64,000 nucleotides of DNA from Todiramphus chloris collaris (Eukaryota; Chordata; Aves; Coraciiformes; Alcedinidae): contig JANVCC010000152.1 of the NCBI GenBank assembly GCA_025345505.1, positions 2,241,318 to 2,305,317 on the forward strand, given 5' to 3'. The translations under genes and the position numbers were made by a program. Below, piece after piece: positions 1 to 11,417 of this stretch (positions within the stretch are counted from its first letter, which is position 1; every line of letters begins with the position of its first letter). The notes beneath the pieces were generated by a model. That model was not told the DNA's origin, did no database searches, and was given only the letters and a program-made list of their open reading frames with translations.

Positions 1-89
1 CCATCCACAACAGTGTTACCTTGATAGTATCTTACAGTGGAAGAAGTCACTGGAGGAAAAACGTCAGGGGAAGGTTCAAAACTATGGCC

Positions 90-1215
90 ATGTTGAAGAA
101 AGGCTTTTGATGATGTCTTCCATAACATCCTCATAGAGAAGGGATGGATCAGCAGACAATGCAGAAAATTGAAAACCGTCTGAACAACTGGATTGTGATC
201 ATGGCAAGAAGTCTAGCTGAAGGCCAGTAACTAGTAGTGTGCCCCAGTGGTCAACACTGCATCTAGTTCTGTTCAACATCTTCATTAATAATATGTGAAA
301 TGGGACAGAATTTACCTTTAGCAATTTTGCTGATGACACAAAACTGTGGCTGGCATGCCAGAGGGTCATGCTGACATCCAGAGGGATTTAACAGGCTGGA
401 GAAATGGGCTGACAGGAACCTCATGAAGTTCAGCAAATGGAGAGCAAAGTCTTTCACCAGGGGAGGAACAACCCCAGGCACTGACATATGTTGGGGACCA
501 CCCAGATGGAAAGCACCTTGTCAGAAAAAGACCTGTGGGTCTTGGTGGACACTAAGCTGAATGTGAGAAGACAATGTGCCCTTGTCACAAAAAAAGGCCA
601 ATCATATCCTGGGCTGCATTAAGTGAAGTATTGCCAGCAGGTTGAGCAAGGTGATCCTTCCCCTCAACACTGGTGAAACCATACCCAGGGTGCTGTGTCC
701 AGTGCTGCATTATTCATTACAAGAGAGACATGGACATACTGGAGAGAGTCCAAGGACAGGCCATGAAGGTGATGAAGGGTCTGAAGCATCTTTCCTATGA
801 GGAAAGGCTGAGAGAGCTGAAACTGTTCAGACCGGAGAGGAGAAGGCTCAAGAACATCTTATCAGTGTCTATAAATACCTGAAGGGAAGGTGCAAAGAGG
901 ATGGATCCAGGTTCTTCTCAGTGGTGCTCAGTGCCAGGACCAAAGGCAGTGGTCACAAACTGAAACACAGGAGGTTCCCTCTGAACATCAGGAAACACTT
1001 TTTTTACTGCAAGGGTGACTGAGCACTGTAATAGGTTGCCCAGATAAATTATGGAGTCCAAGCATGAGGTTTGTTGGAAGCTTTCAAGAGTCAATGGGAT
1101 AAAGCCCTGAATAACCTGGTCTGATCTTGTAGCTGACCCTGCTGTGAGCAGGAGGTTGAGCTTTGAGGTTCACATATATTTATCTTTGAATCTCTCTGAG
1201 ATAATTCTGTTGTTC
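90..1215 (+). mobile_element. CR1 LINE fragment, ORF2 to near 3' end, decayed
   Basis: This is a plus-strand CR1 retrotransposon remnant. A reverse-transcriptase segment around 95-350 still reads as a degraded 'SKAFD' block and an F-A-D-D catalytic motif at 326-337. The conserved ORF2 C-terminal stretch is open at 673-882, with the CR1 block [10 protein letters not shown]. The 3' untranslated part can be followed to about 1160 ('ctgaccctgctgtgagcagg') and then fades into AT-rich sequence with a poor tail. Many frameshifts separate the readable blocks, so no protein is made. The first 90 bases may also belong to it but are too diverged to assign. Confidence 0.85.
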
Positions 1216-4200
1216 TAGCCCATGGCTACTTTCCCAGTGATGAAAAATTGTCAAGTACAAAAATGCACCCACAATTAGTTCATTGCAGAAGCAGTGACAA
1301 GCATAGAAGCCCAAACATATGACAAGATAGTTGCATGTTGTTCCCTATTTCTATGTTTTTCAGATTACGGAAGATGTATTTGATAGCCAGCATCAAACTT
1401 GAAATCTGCAAAAATGAAAAACGAGATTGTCTTCTTCTTGAACATTTCATTGTGTTCACCAAAACCAAAAATAATGAAAAAAAATTGTTTTGTTAGAATT
1501 TTGCTTTCAATCCAGGACATCTGAGTGTGTCACTCTCTTCCTTAGCATACCAGAACCAATGCAGCTTAATTAGAAAAGGTAGATCTTCCTGCTGTCTCAT
1601 AAACATGGGGGAACAACTCTTGTCTGACCTTGGTTATATTTTAAGCATGCTAGAGATGAGAAATACGTGTTTTAGCTGGCTAATGTCTCATTGTAATAAA
1701 AGAGCTAGACATCATTTTAAAAGGGAAGGATAGTCTGAGTGTTTGCTTGCTACCTGTATTGTGTGTTTTCACCATGGTAGCAGTGGAAAAAAAAAGAACA
1801 GTGAAGAGGTGTGTGTGCTTGATACTGCAGAAGTAACTGTGGTACGCAGTGCTTCATCTGAGTCAATGCAAAAGAAGCAATGTCAACTGTCACCAGGTCC
1901 TTAAATTAATTTTAATGAGAATATAGAGGTTCAGAGCAAGATGGAGCAGGGAGGCATTAAAAACATTTAGATAAGTTAGATGGGTTCAATTTGTTCAGAC
2001 CTACTGAAATTCACTCTGAAGTCATTAAAGAACTTAACCATTAAAATTTGCCTGCAAGAATTTCTGTGAGGAGATGCCGGCAGACTGCAGAGAGCAAAAT
2101 TTAAAATCAACAAGATTAAATTCAATAGAGGCAATCACAGAGAATGACCATTAGGAAGAGGAAATCAAATGCACAACTATAAAAATGGTAGCTTGGATGA
2201 AGAGCTGAAGAAAAAGGATTTAGAAGTGCAATAAATCAGAAACAAACCCAACAAGTTAATGTAACAGAGAAATTGAGGCATAGTGCAATGTTTTTCCAGA
2301 AATATAAGTTGTTTTCTGCATTAAAAGAAGAAGAAATGATAAGATAGAGTTGTTTGGGTTTTTTTTTTTCAGTCTAAGCACTTAGCTAAACTAAGTCTTA
2401 CTTAAATACTGTGTACAGTCTGAGCATCATATTTTAAATAAAACATTGACAATTTCTGATTGTTCTCAGAGCTTGCTCTGAGAATAATTAAAGTATTAGA
2501 TAGCATGACCTCAGAGGAAGATATAAACAGCTTGAATATGTCTAGTCAAGGTAAGAAAACATGAAAGAAAGCCTGAAGACAGCATTCAGGCTGTAACAGG
2601 TTGCTATAAAACAGACAATGAACAATTCTTCTTCACATTCACTATGACTGGGGGAGACAGGAAGAAGAAATCTGATTAATTACAATAAAGAGAATGTAGT
2701 ATTTTAAGGAAAGTTTTTAACTTTAGCTTTCTGTGTGGAAATAATGGAAAATCTAGATTAAGAGAGGAAAACCAAGCTCTGAGAGGAGGCTTAAGGTTGG
2801 CTACCAGAGAGCTCAGTCCTAGGAACTAGGCAAATCTGTACTCTGAAGCAGAATTTGTGGAGGCTCTTGAGTGTAAATCAAAGAAGGTCATAACTCATTC
2901 ATGTCCTCCCATGGACAGGCCTGTAAAATGTGCAATTAATTATTCATGTGCCTGGCAATGCTGATGTTAAGGAGAGTGACTGTATAAGAAATGACACACT
3001 GTGTCAAAGGCAGAGTCTGATATTCAGGAGCAGAATGTGTATTAAGCAATGAATGGACAATGAACAGAAATGCAAAGTTCAGGATGGCACATCACTTCCA
3101 AAAGCAAATGGAAATGTTTTAACATCGCTAGAACTCTCTTCTGCATTGTAATTATGTTCCCATTTTGTTTCATTTGCAGTCCACATCAGGAATCAGCATG
3201 GGGAAAAGGGTGGAGGAGCAGGAGAGGAGACTGTTGGAGAAGTTGATGTTGTATTTAGGGCTGCACTCAATGGAAGTGTGTGTGCCTAGGAAGGCAGGAA
3301 GAACTACAAAGCCGTTATAGGATCCTTTAATTGGAAATGATACTGATGTCAAATTAATTCTCATCTCCACTCCCTGTGCCTGCCTATGAATGTCAGTAGG
3401 GATGAAATATTACTATTAAGGAGGTTTACGTGACAAGAGTTGTCTGGGTTTATCAAGGAAAGGAGGGATCTAGGAGCAAAGAAGGGAGGGACATGCTCTC
3501 TATCTACCAAAGTTAGCTGCTTTTGGTAATAACAGAACAGCAGGTGTTGGAAAAGATAATTAAGGTGTGAAGTTTACAATATTGTGAAATATTCTATAAG
3601 GATGGGTAACTGTATTAGAAAAACACCTCTGCTGCTCGGTGGGGAGCAGCTCCATGCCTGAAGAGTCTTCAGAAGTGTGAAATACGATGCATTAGTAAAT
3701 CTAGTGGATAAAATAACAATTACCTCAAACTCTGATTTACATGAGGAAGACTGACATCCCTGTGAGTCAGGTACGTAGGTCTCGTGTGCAGAAAGGATTT
3801 AATTTTTGTTTGAAGAATTGCCAAGGATTATGGAATCTTGCCTCTGATATATGCAAAGGAAAATTTCCTCCAGAACTGAAGCTGGTCTGTGTGTCTATAA
3901 GTCTGTGTATGAGTATGTTTATGAGTATGTTTTATTTCATCAGTAGACCGTATTAAGTGTTGTAGAAAGTAGGGTACAAGAGCATATCATTTAACAACTC
4001 TTACGTTAAAAAAAAAATAATAAAAAAAATATTCCAAGTTACTAATTTAAAGTAGATTTTAGTATATCTTCATGCCCTGCAGAACTCACTCCCTCCATCA
4101 ACGAAATAATTTTATCCATGAATAATTTTTCCTGCTAAAGGAAATCATGTGTTTAAAACAAAGTGGGTTTTTTTTCCCGATTTTACTTATAAAATGGATG

Positions 4201-7109
4201 TATCAATACATTTATCCATAAGACAACAGTTCATGGATTATTTCTCTACTAATAGGGTGAGAAATGCTAAGAAGGGGGGTTTATTATCCTGTGAAGATAA
4301 GGTCTTGTCATCTTTGTGAAAGTTTACAACAGGCTAGTGTGCCTGTATGTCCCAGTCTCTCTACCAATGTCAGCATGCTTGAATACCAGCGCATCAAGAA
4401 TGGATGGCCAGTAAATTTGAGGTCAACACAAGTAACTTTTTTCCTGAAAGATACATTTATGAACTCATAGTTAAGATGAGGAACAGAATGATTCTTCAGT
4501 TTCATTACCTTCTTTTTTACTTTCCATCCCAGGTAATGGGTGGCAGGCTGTGCATAAACACAGAGAACAAGCCGGAAGGTATTTGTGTTAATTCAGCACT
4601 CTTGCTCATGCTAATTCTTTGATGCCTTGAGTGGATGTTCTTCCAGAATATCTGCAAGGTGATGTGGAGTATTTATGAATATTGCAGAAGGTATCTTGCT
4701 CATCATAATTATGCTGATGCTAAAGAGCTGAGAGAAGCAGATGAGTTCGCTATATCATCACTATGTGGATGACAGTCACTCAACCACTATTCCAAAGGAG
4801 ATTGTGCAATTTCTTCACTGTCTCATTGTCTTGCAAAGGCTATCAATATTACTCAGTGTCTGTTGAGCATTGACAGTGTTTAGTGCTTTTTAAGACATGA
4901 AACATAGTTTCTCCTGTTAGAAATTAAAATTCTAAAGGAGTCTGGTATGCAATATGTAATATCACTGTGAACCCCCAAAATAAAATTATCACAATTTTTA
5001 ATTATGCATTTCTATAGTTTTTATTGAGCCTTTTCTTGAGGCCATTATGGATAAATAGAATACAACTAGTATAAAGCTTAAGAGAACTGTGTAATTCCAT
5101 TATCTACATTTTTATAAGTTTATTCTTTAGTATAGAAGGTAAGCTTCTCCTGCATTGAAATCAAAGCATCAGAGAAACTTAAGACTGATTCATCTGACTG
5201 AATGTGGTATTTTCAACTACTGTTAACTGCTTGTTCACAATCCCATTAACTGTAAATTAGTGAAGTGGGTATTTCTTTGGTGAAATTCCTTTCTTTTTCT
5301 ACACTCGAAAAACCAGTTTCTCCCTTTAAAGAAAGACCACTTTCATTATCTCTTAAAGTTAGGCAAGATGAGTCTGGCTCAGAGAGTGCTAAGAGCTTAT
5401 TACAAAATTTTAAGATCTGTGTGACTACAGAGATTAAATTCAGGTTAGATAAGACATAGCTGAAGTAGAAGAGGTGAGAAAGGCAGTGTCTGGCCAAGCT
5501 GAGGGGGGAAGCAAATGTCTACTGAGTGGGAAAAAATGCATCTACCTTTGGTAGCTTTGTCTAGTGCTCTAGCTGCAGCTCTTCTGTGATCTGAGAACAC
5601 AACAGTCAGCACCAAGGAGGCTTTTTCTTACTTATTTCTTAATGCTGCTTCTTTCTGGAAACATATTACCCCACACATACCTTGCTTCAGTATAAACAGT
5701 ACTTTTTTTTAACATACAGATGTGACAAATATCACTCTTCACATTGGATTTTTTCTTCTGTAAAAGAAAACAGCAACACAGCTCTGCATAGTTCTCCTCT
5801 TTCCCATTTTAAAGAGCACAGCAACAGTGTGAAGGGGGATAAATCTCAACCTTCATCTCAGGCAGACTGATGTTGTGTGCTCTTGCCTTCAGGTATGGTC
5901 ATACAGGGTCTGCTCATACATCTCAAGTCTCTCCAGGGATTATTAGGATTTTTGCTGGTGTATCTTGAAGAGTTAGAAAATAAGTTTTAAAAAAGATTAT
6001 GGCCAGTGCTCAAACATTGATCAATACCTATGCATGGGCTGTAGTGTTCTACAGGAACACATGACTGGGGTCATCAAAACAAATCCCAGCCTCTGTAGCT
6101 GGAGGCAACCAGTAACACGTTAAACACACAAGATCCCAGAATATCTGTATCCAAAACATTCTTCTCTCTCACTGCAAAAACCCTTTACTAGATCAAATGC
6201 CCATAAAATATGAAGTGTGTCTAGAATGATTCACTGGAGCAGGAACAGTTTGTCAGTATATACCTTGCACAGATCAGTAAGCATTTTCACCATGGTCCAT
6301 GTGATTTTGGCAGCTAGAGCTCCAGTAACATTTACTCCTTGAAATGATGACGAGAAACATCTTGCACACAACATAACTGGGTTTATCACAAAATATGACT
6401 GAACTGAAGTCCATCCTGTCAAATTACAGTTACAATTCAAGCTATTTGGAGGCTGAAAAGTTGTTTTCTTTGATGACTTGCTAATTAATTAATCCAACAG
6501 ATACGCACCACAGTGAAGAGGGTGCCTGGACATTTATTCTTGACAGAAGGAAATGTTTCTCACTCTCATTTTTTTTTATTTTTCTTTTCATAGCTTTTAG
6601 TAGGAACAAGTTTTCTAGTCAGAATAACAGCTAAAAAATGCAGTTTGCAGCAGATAGTGCATAAAAGTTCATGTAATGTATTTGCCACGGTCTAATGACT
6701 CACACAGGTATTAATGATGAATGAGACATGACTCTTAGCTCAAGATCACTAGGTTGCTGGGTTCATGTGTTTCACACTGTCTTCCTCAGACTATCAGTAA
6801 GAGTGTGATCATGTTCTGCAGTTACCACTGCTCATTACATTGTCACTACTCCTCATTATACCATATAATGGGCATGACCATAATCTCATTGTCTCCCTTA
6901 CATAGCTAGTAGTTTTACTTTCTCTTGCTTTAAGCATCATTGACTGTTTTAGGTAATTCTGCAGTTTCTGCAGTTGGCTGACCTCATCAGTGGCATCTGG
7001 GTACACCAAGCTTGGTAAAGTACATACCAGAGTTAATAAAAAGTTGTGAAGGATTCAGTTTGAAATTCAGTTCTTTAAATCAGGCTGTCTTCAGGTAGAT
7101 GTCTATATG
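1216..7109. other. Unique AT-rich intergenic stretch, no gene seen
   Basis: Nearly 6 kb without a recognisable gene or interspersed repeat. Open frames are at most about 83 codons, lie on both strands, and have no familiar motif or signal peptide. Small A/T runs occur at about 2359-2370 and 4006-4030. A perfect 12-base tandem duplication (atgagtatgttt) is present at 3909-3932. Nothing here supports a promoter or an exon. Confidence 0.6.
3909..3932. repeat. 12-bp perfect tandem duplication
   Basis: The unit atgagtatgttt occurs twice head to tail with no mismatch. It is probably replication slippage in AT-rich DNA; the local composition is otherwise ordinary. Confidence 0.9.
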
Positions 7110-7815
7110 TGACATTGAGATGACATATGGTGACATTGAAAGCAGCCCTGCAGAGAAGGACTTGGGGGTATTGGTGGATGAAAAACTGAACATGATCCAT
7201 CAATGCACACTTGCAGCCCAGAAATCTAATCACATCTTGGACTGCATCAAGAGAAGCATGACCAACAGGTCAAGGGAGGTGATTCTGTAGTTCTACTCTG
7301 CTCTGGTAAGACCTCACCTGGAGTACCGTGTCCAGCTCTGGGGCCACCAGCATAAGAAGGACACAGTCTGCTTGAGCAGATCCAGAGGAGGATGAAAATG
7401 ATCAAGGGGATGGACCATGTCCACTATGAGGACAGGCTGAAGAAAAGACTCTGAGGAGACCTTATAGTAGCCTTCCAGTACTTAAAGGGAGCCTACAGGA
7501 AAGATGGAGAGGGTCTCTTTATCGGGGAGTGTAGTGATAGAATGAGAAGTAACAGTTTTAAACTAAAAGAAGGTAAGTTTGGATTAGATAGATTAGGAAG
7601 AAATTCTTCAATCTGAGGGTGGTTAGACACTGAAACAGTACTCCCAGAGAAGCTGTGGATGCCTGCTGCTTGGAAGTGTTCAAGGCCAGTTTGGATGAGA
7701 CTGAGAAACTTGATCCAGTGGAAGGTGTCCCTGACCATGGCAGGGGGCTTGGAACAAGATGATCTTTAAAGTCCCTTCCAACCCAAACCATTCTATAATT
7801 CTATAATTCTATGTG
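7110..7815 (+). mobile_element. CR1 LINE, 5'-truncated, with 3' tail
   Basis: This plus-strand CR1 runs from the late ORF2 region through the complete 3' end. It opens with the block encoding E-K-D-L-G-V-L-V-D near 7155-7185 and passes through the 'tactctgctctggtaagacc' and 'ggaggatgaaaatgatcaag' regions. It closes with 'cccttccaacccaaaccatt' and a short tail of three ATTCTAT-type units at about 7789-7813. Frame breaks interrupt the coding part. The 5' end is truncated, as is usual for target-primed LINE insertion. Confidence 0.93.
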
Positions 7816-8169
7816 AGCTGTGCGTCTAGGCTCCAATTATAGCTTGGAAAAATCTAGGGCTCCTTTCAGTTGCCTGCACTTCACTACATGGTGTCATATG
7901 AGATCCTTAGGGTGCTCAAAACCTCCACTCAAGGCTGGCAGATGTGAAATTGGTCCTATAGCAAAACTCTGCCCCTTTGGAGTGGCAGCTCTAAATATCA
8001 CCCTTATACCACATCAGATGACACTAAACACATCTCCTTAGGCAAATGAATTGGGCTCCTTTTCATTTTATCCATGCATGGTATGGATAGAGTGATGCAT
8101 TTCATTCTAAAGCAGGCACCTATCGACTAGCCATTCATTAGGATTTCAGTTCAGTTGTTGGAAGACAGT

Positions 8170-8801
8170 TGTGGTGGTTTGACCTTGGCTGGATGCCAGG
8201 TGCCCACCAAGCTGCTCTCTCACTCCTCTCCCATTCCCCCCCCCAGCCCCGGCCCTTCACAACTGGACCAGGGGGAAGAAAATAAGATGGAACTCATGGG
8301 TTAAGACAGAGGCAGTTTAAAGAAAAGCAAAGAAAGGCCATGCTCAGGAACAAAAGAAAACAAGGTTTATTTTCTACTTCCCATCAGCCGGCAATGTCTG
8401 TCCCTTTTCAGGAAGCTCTGAATGTGTAGTGCTTGTCCTCTGTGCTCCAGAGGACAAGCAGATGCCCCCTCCACAGTCCTCCTTTTCTTAGCTTTTATTG
8501 TTAAGCTCATGTCATATGGTATGGGACATCACTTTGGTCAGTTTGGATCAGCTGTTCTGGTTGTGTCCTCTCCCAAGATCTTGTCCATCCCATCCCACTG
8601 CAGTGTGAATGTTGATCTGAGAACACAACAGTCATCCTTGGTGGTTTTCATGTTTTTCATCCTTGGTGCTTTGCAAGCCTGCCCTGCTCAGCAGTAGCAA
8701 CAACATGGTTGTGTTATCAACAGCTTTCTAGATCTCAGAAGCACAGCACTGGGAGGGCTGCTACGCGGAATATTAACTCCAGCTCAGTCAGACCTAATAT
8801 A
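8170..8801 (-). mobile_element. Solo LTR of an avian endogenous retrovirus, minus orientation
   Basis: On the plus strand it begins TGTGGTGG and runs into a 'ccaggtgcccaccaag' block with a C-rich stretch, which I recognise as the inverted end of a common neoavian ERV LTR. The segment 'catatggtatgggacatcac' to 'tggatcagctgttctgg' near 8513-8562 is shared with the LTRs at 24.4 kb and 45.7 kb. Read on the minus strand, an AATAAAAG TATA-like box faces leftward near 8490-8502. No internal retroviral genes flank it and no second LTR is adjacent, so it appears solitary. I did not find a convincing target-site duplication. The middle third is diverged relative to the other copies. Confidence 0.72.
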
Positions 8802-9187
8802 TTAGCTCATCTGCCTTGAGTCTCCAAGGTATCCTACCTTGTTACCAGCTACTAGTCCAGAAGGACACAGCTTCTTTTAGGTTCTGTGCTGTATTAGCTA
8901 ACCCTACACAGGTGTCTTATATACCATGGGGCACCTGCAACAGCACTGGAGATTCACATTTAGACAACATTAGCCGTGGGAGTCCAAAGACAGTATAAAG
9001 AGCTTACTCTGTATGCAGACACACAGAAAAGTGTCAAAGATTGAAAGTTAGCCTGTAATTGCTCTTACCTAACTGAATCCTCAAATATTAAGCTTTCCAT
9101 TTAGGAATAAAATTAATCATTTAGGAGCTCTGTAAATATAAGCATTGAGTAGCATTTGAGGGGCCTAGATGTCTGTTATACCAGACA

Positions 9188-9332
9188 TCTCCTTCTCTGG
9201 AGACTTTCAAGACCCACATCGAATATTTTCCTGTGTGGCATGTCCTAAGTGTTCCTGCACTGGCAGAGGGGTTGGATACAATGGTCTCCAGAGGTCCCTT
9301 CCACCCCTACCATTCTATGATCCTATGATCAG
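9188..9332 (+). mobile_element. CR1 LINE 3'-end fragment
   Basis: This is a short 5'-truncated CR1. It starts in the 'ggagactttcaagacccaca' block, passes 'ggggttggatacaatggtct' and 'ccagaggtcccttccacccc', and ends in a two-unit tail ATTCTATGATCCTATGAT at about 9312-9329. Nothing coding is present. Confidence 0.9.
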
Positions 9333-9599
9333 TACCTGTCAGTTAGGACAGCTGGAGGTCAGGCAGCATGCACTTGGAAATCTCAAGTGGTATACTTAAG
9401 TTTATCCAGGTTGTTAGAATTGTTCAAAATCTCTGCTGCACTTGTTTACTACACAGTTGGTAGTTCCCCTTTCTAAATCTATTTCCACAAGTAGTCCTGA
9501 AAATTTTTAACCCCTTCCTGACACACACATTCACAAGGAAGTGTAGATTACAAGCATAAGCCCCTTTCTATGGAGTATGGGTTCTCCTACGCTTAGGTT

Positions 9600-10760
9600 A
9601 TGTGATGATAGTTGAGCAATCACAATGGACATAAAGAGACTGGGAGGAGCAATGACAGGCAGGGGAACACTAGTAACCTAATAAAGGAGAAGGTCACCCC
9701 AAACTGGCTATCCCTAGGACCATCGAAGGAGCAGGATCAGTCCACTGTCCCACCAGCCAAGGCAGTAAAAGGAAATATTTCCCCAGAAGACTATGCAGAC
9801 TGAGTGGATTATTGCCTACAGGAGTATAGATTCATTATGGAATGTAGGTGGAACTGTGCAAAACTTATGGGATGTTCTAAAGGAATTGTAGGAATGTGCG
9901 AAAGATCTTATGGGGTGCTATGAGGGAGGATTAAAAGCAAGGAAAGGGATATCTCAAGATGTACTGGAGAGGAAAAAGCATGGGGAAAGAGAGAACAATG
10001 AAGCTCAAAAGTTGGATGTAAATGGGCTGGTCATCATGCTAGACTGACTGATCCCTGTGTTTGGTCACTGCAGTGTACACTGAATTCTTATGAAATCATC
10101 TTTCTAACTATCTCATTGGTGAAGACACCCTCTCTGCTGGGCTACTGCATGTGTGTCAGAGTTCTTGGTGTCTGTGCTAGGGAAATGCTGAGGACATGAA
10201 GAACCACAAAGTATGGGGGCCAGCTGCCAGCAGAGAGCGGGTCTGGGTGCAGTTCCTGGATACAGTGAGGGTCTCAGACTGAATCCTGGAGAGGGTGTGT
10301 GTGTCTGTCCCATTGGAAGCCTTCAATGTTTTCAATAGGAGAGGAGAAAGAAGTCCAGGCTGTTGAAGGCTGTCCATGTTTGTATGAGCATAGTGCTTAT
10401 TTCTGTGAGTGCTGACAAAGACAGCACATTCTGTCTGCATTGATCTACGTGGCCAGCTGTATTAGTGTGTGTGGGGGGTGTGGACACGGAGACACAGCAC
10501 TCTCCATCACTACCACCAGGATAGAAGGAGGCCCACCAGAGCTTGTAGCCCACTGGAGTTGGCTATCTGCAAGTTAGATGCCCCAGTGGAGACGCGCTGC
10601 TCTAGTTTGTGCTCTAGATGTTGTGCATCCTGTAATCTATCAGTCCACACACTGGTGAGAAAACAACCCACAAGGACACATGCCCAGGGTTGTGGGTCCC
10701 TACTTGTTACACCCCATACTGTCAGTTTTCCATCTGGATGAAGGCTCATCATAGCCTCCT
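9600..10760 (+). repeat. Possible ancient LTR or other unidentified repeat
   Basis: This block differs from its AT-rich surroundings: it is richer in G, has several CpG dinucleotides (for example near 9899, 10237, 10592-10597) and is repeat-like. It contains an imperfect short direct repeat (cttatgggatg near 9866, cttatggggtg near 9911), a feature of retroviral U3 enhancers. A TATA-like ATTAAAAGC follows at about 9931-9940. The texture resembles old avian LTR sequence, but I could not match it firmly to a family and found no paired LTR or terminal TG..CA. Open frames of 87-90 codons on both strands carry no recognisable domain. Confidence 0.3.
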
Positions 10761-11417
10761 CATAGTGTTCCAAGTTTCAGATTTTTTCCTCTTGTTACAA
10801 AGGAACATGTTTCTTTTGTATTTGTTTTTCATGCTGATTTTTTATTTCAGAAGCCTTTATTCCCTTAATTACTGTTCAATTCAGATGATGACTGCCTTTC
10901 TCTTTAGCATAATTACAGTTTTTGGAAAAGCACCCTCTCAAGCAGTTTTGGGTATTCCATTCACACACACACTTTTGACACTTATATTCCTATTTTATCA
11001 GATATTCTTAGCCAGGCCACTTTGCCAAGGCTGTGTCTTGTGGGAACCCCCATGCTGCAGTATGAAGAGATGGCAAGACACAGGATAGAAATGTGTCTTT
11101 TGTCTCTCAAGCCAGTGCCGAAACTGCCAGAGTGGTTGGTGATTTATGACCATTGCATACCTGTTTGTAATATTCTCTTCTTTCTCCCATGTCACTGGGG
11201 GTTGAGGTCTGTGCTCTACAGGAATGCATCAGCTTCACTAGACCAGCACGGTTCTGCCTTTGTGTTCATGTTGGACATTTGCTATGACATTAAGTCAAGT
11301 CATACTAGGAAAATAAACCAAAGTTTTAAATTTTGCAGGATGGTCTTATATTATTTTTTCTGTAATGTACCTACTTGACCTCAGGAACAAAAGGAGAGTT
11401 TATGGCTTTTGGAAAAG

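Noticed and set aside
10690..11088. 132-codon hydrophobic plus-strand frame, possible membrane protein
   Set aside because: The hydrophobicity follows from T-rich DNA (TTT/CTT/ATT codons). No conserved motif, no promoter, and an overlapping 118-codon frame in another phase suggests chance.
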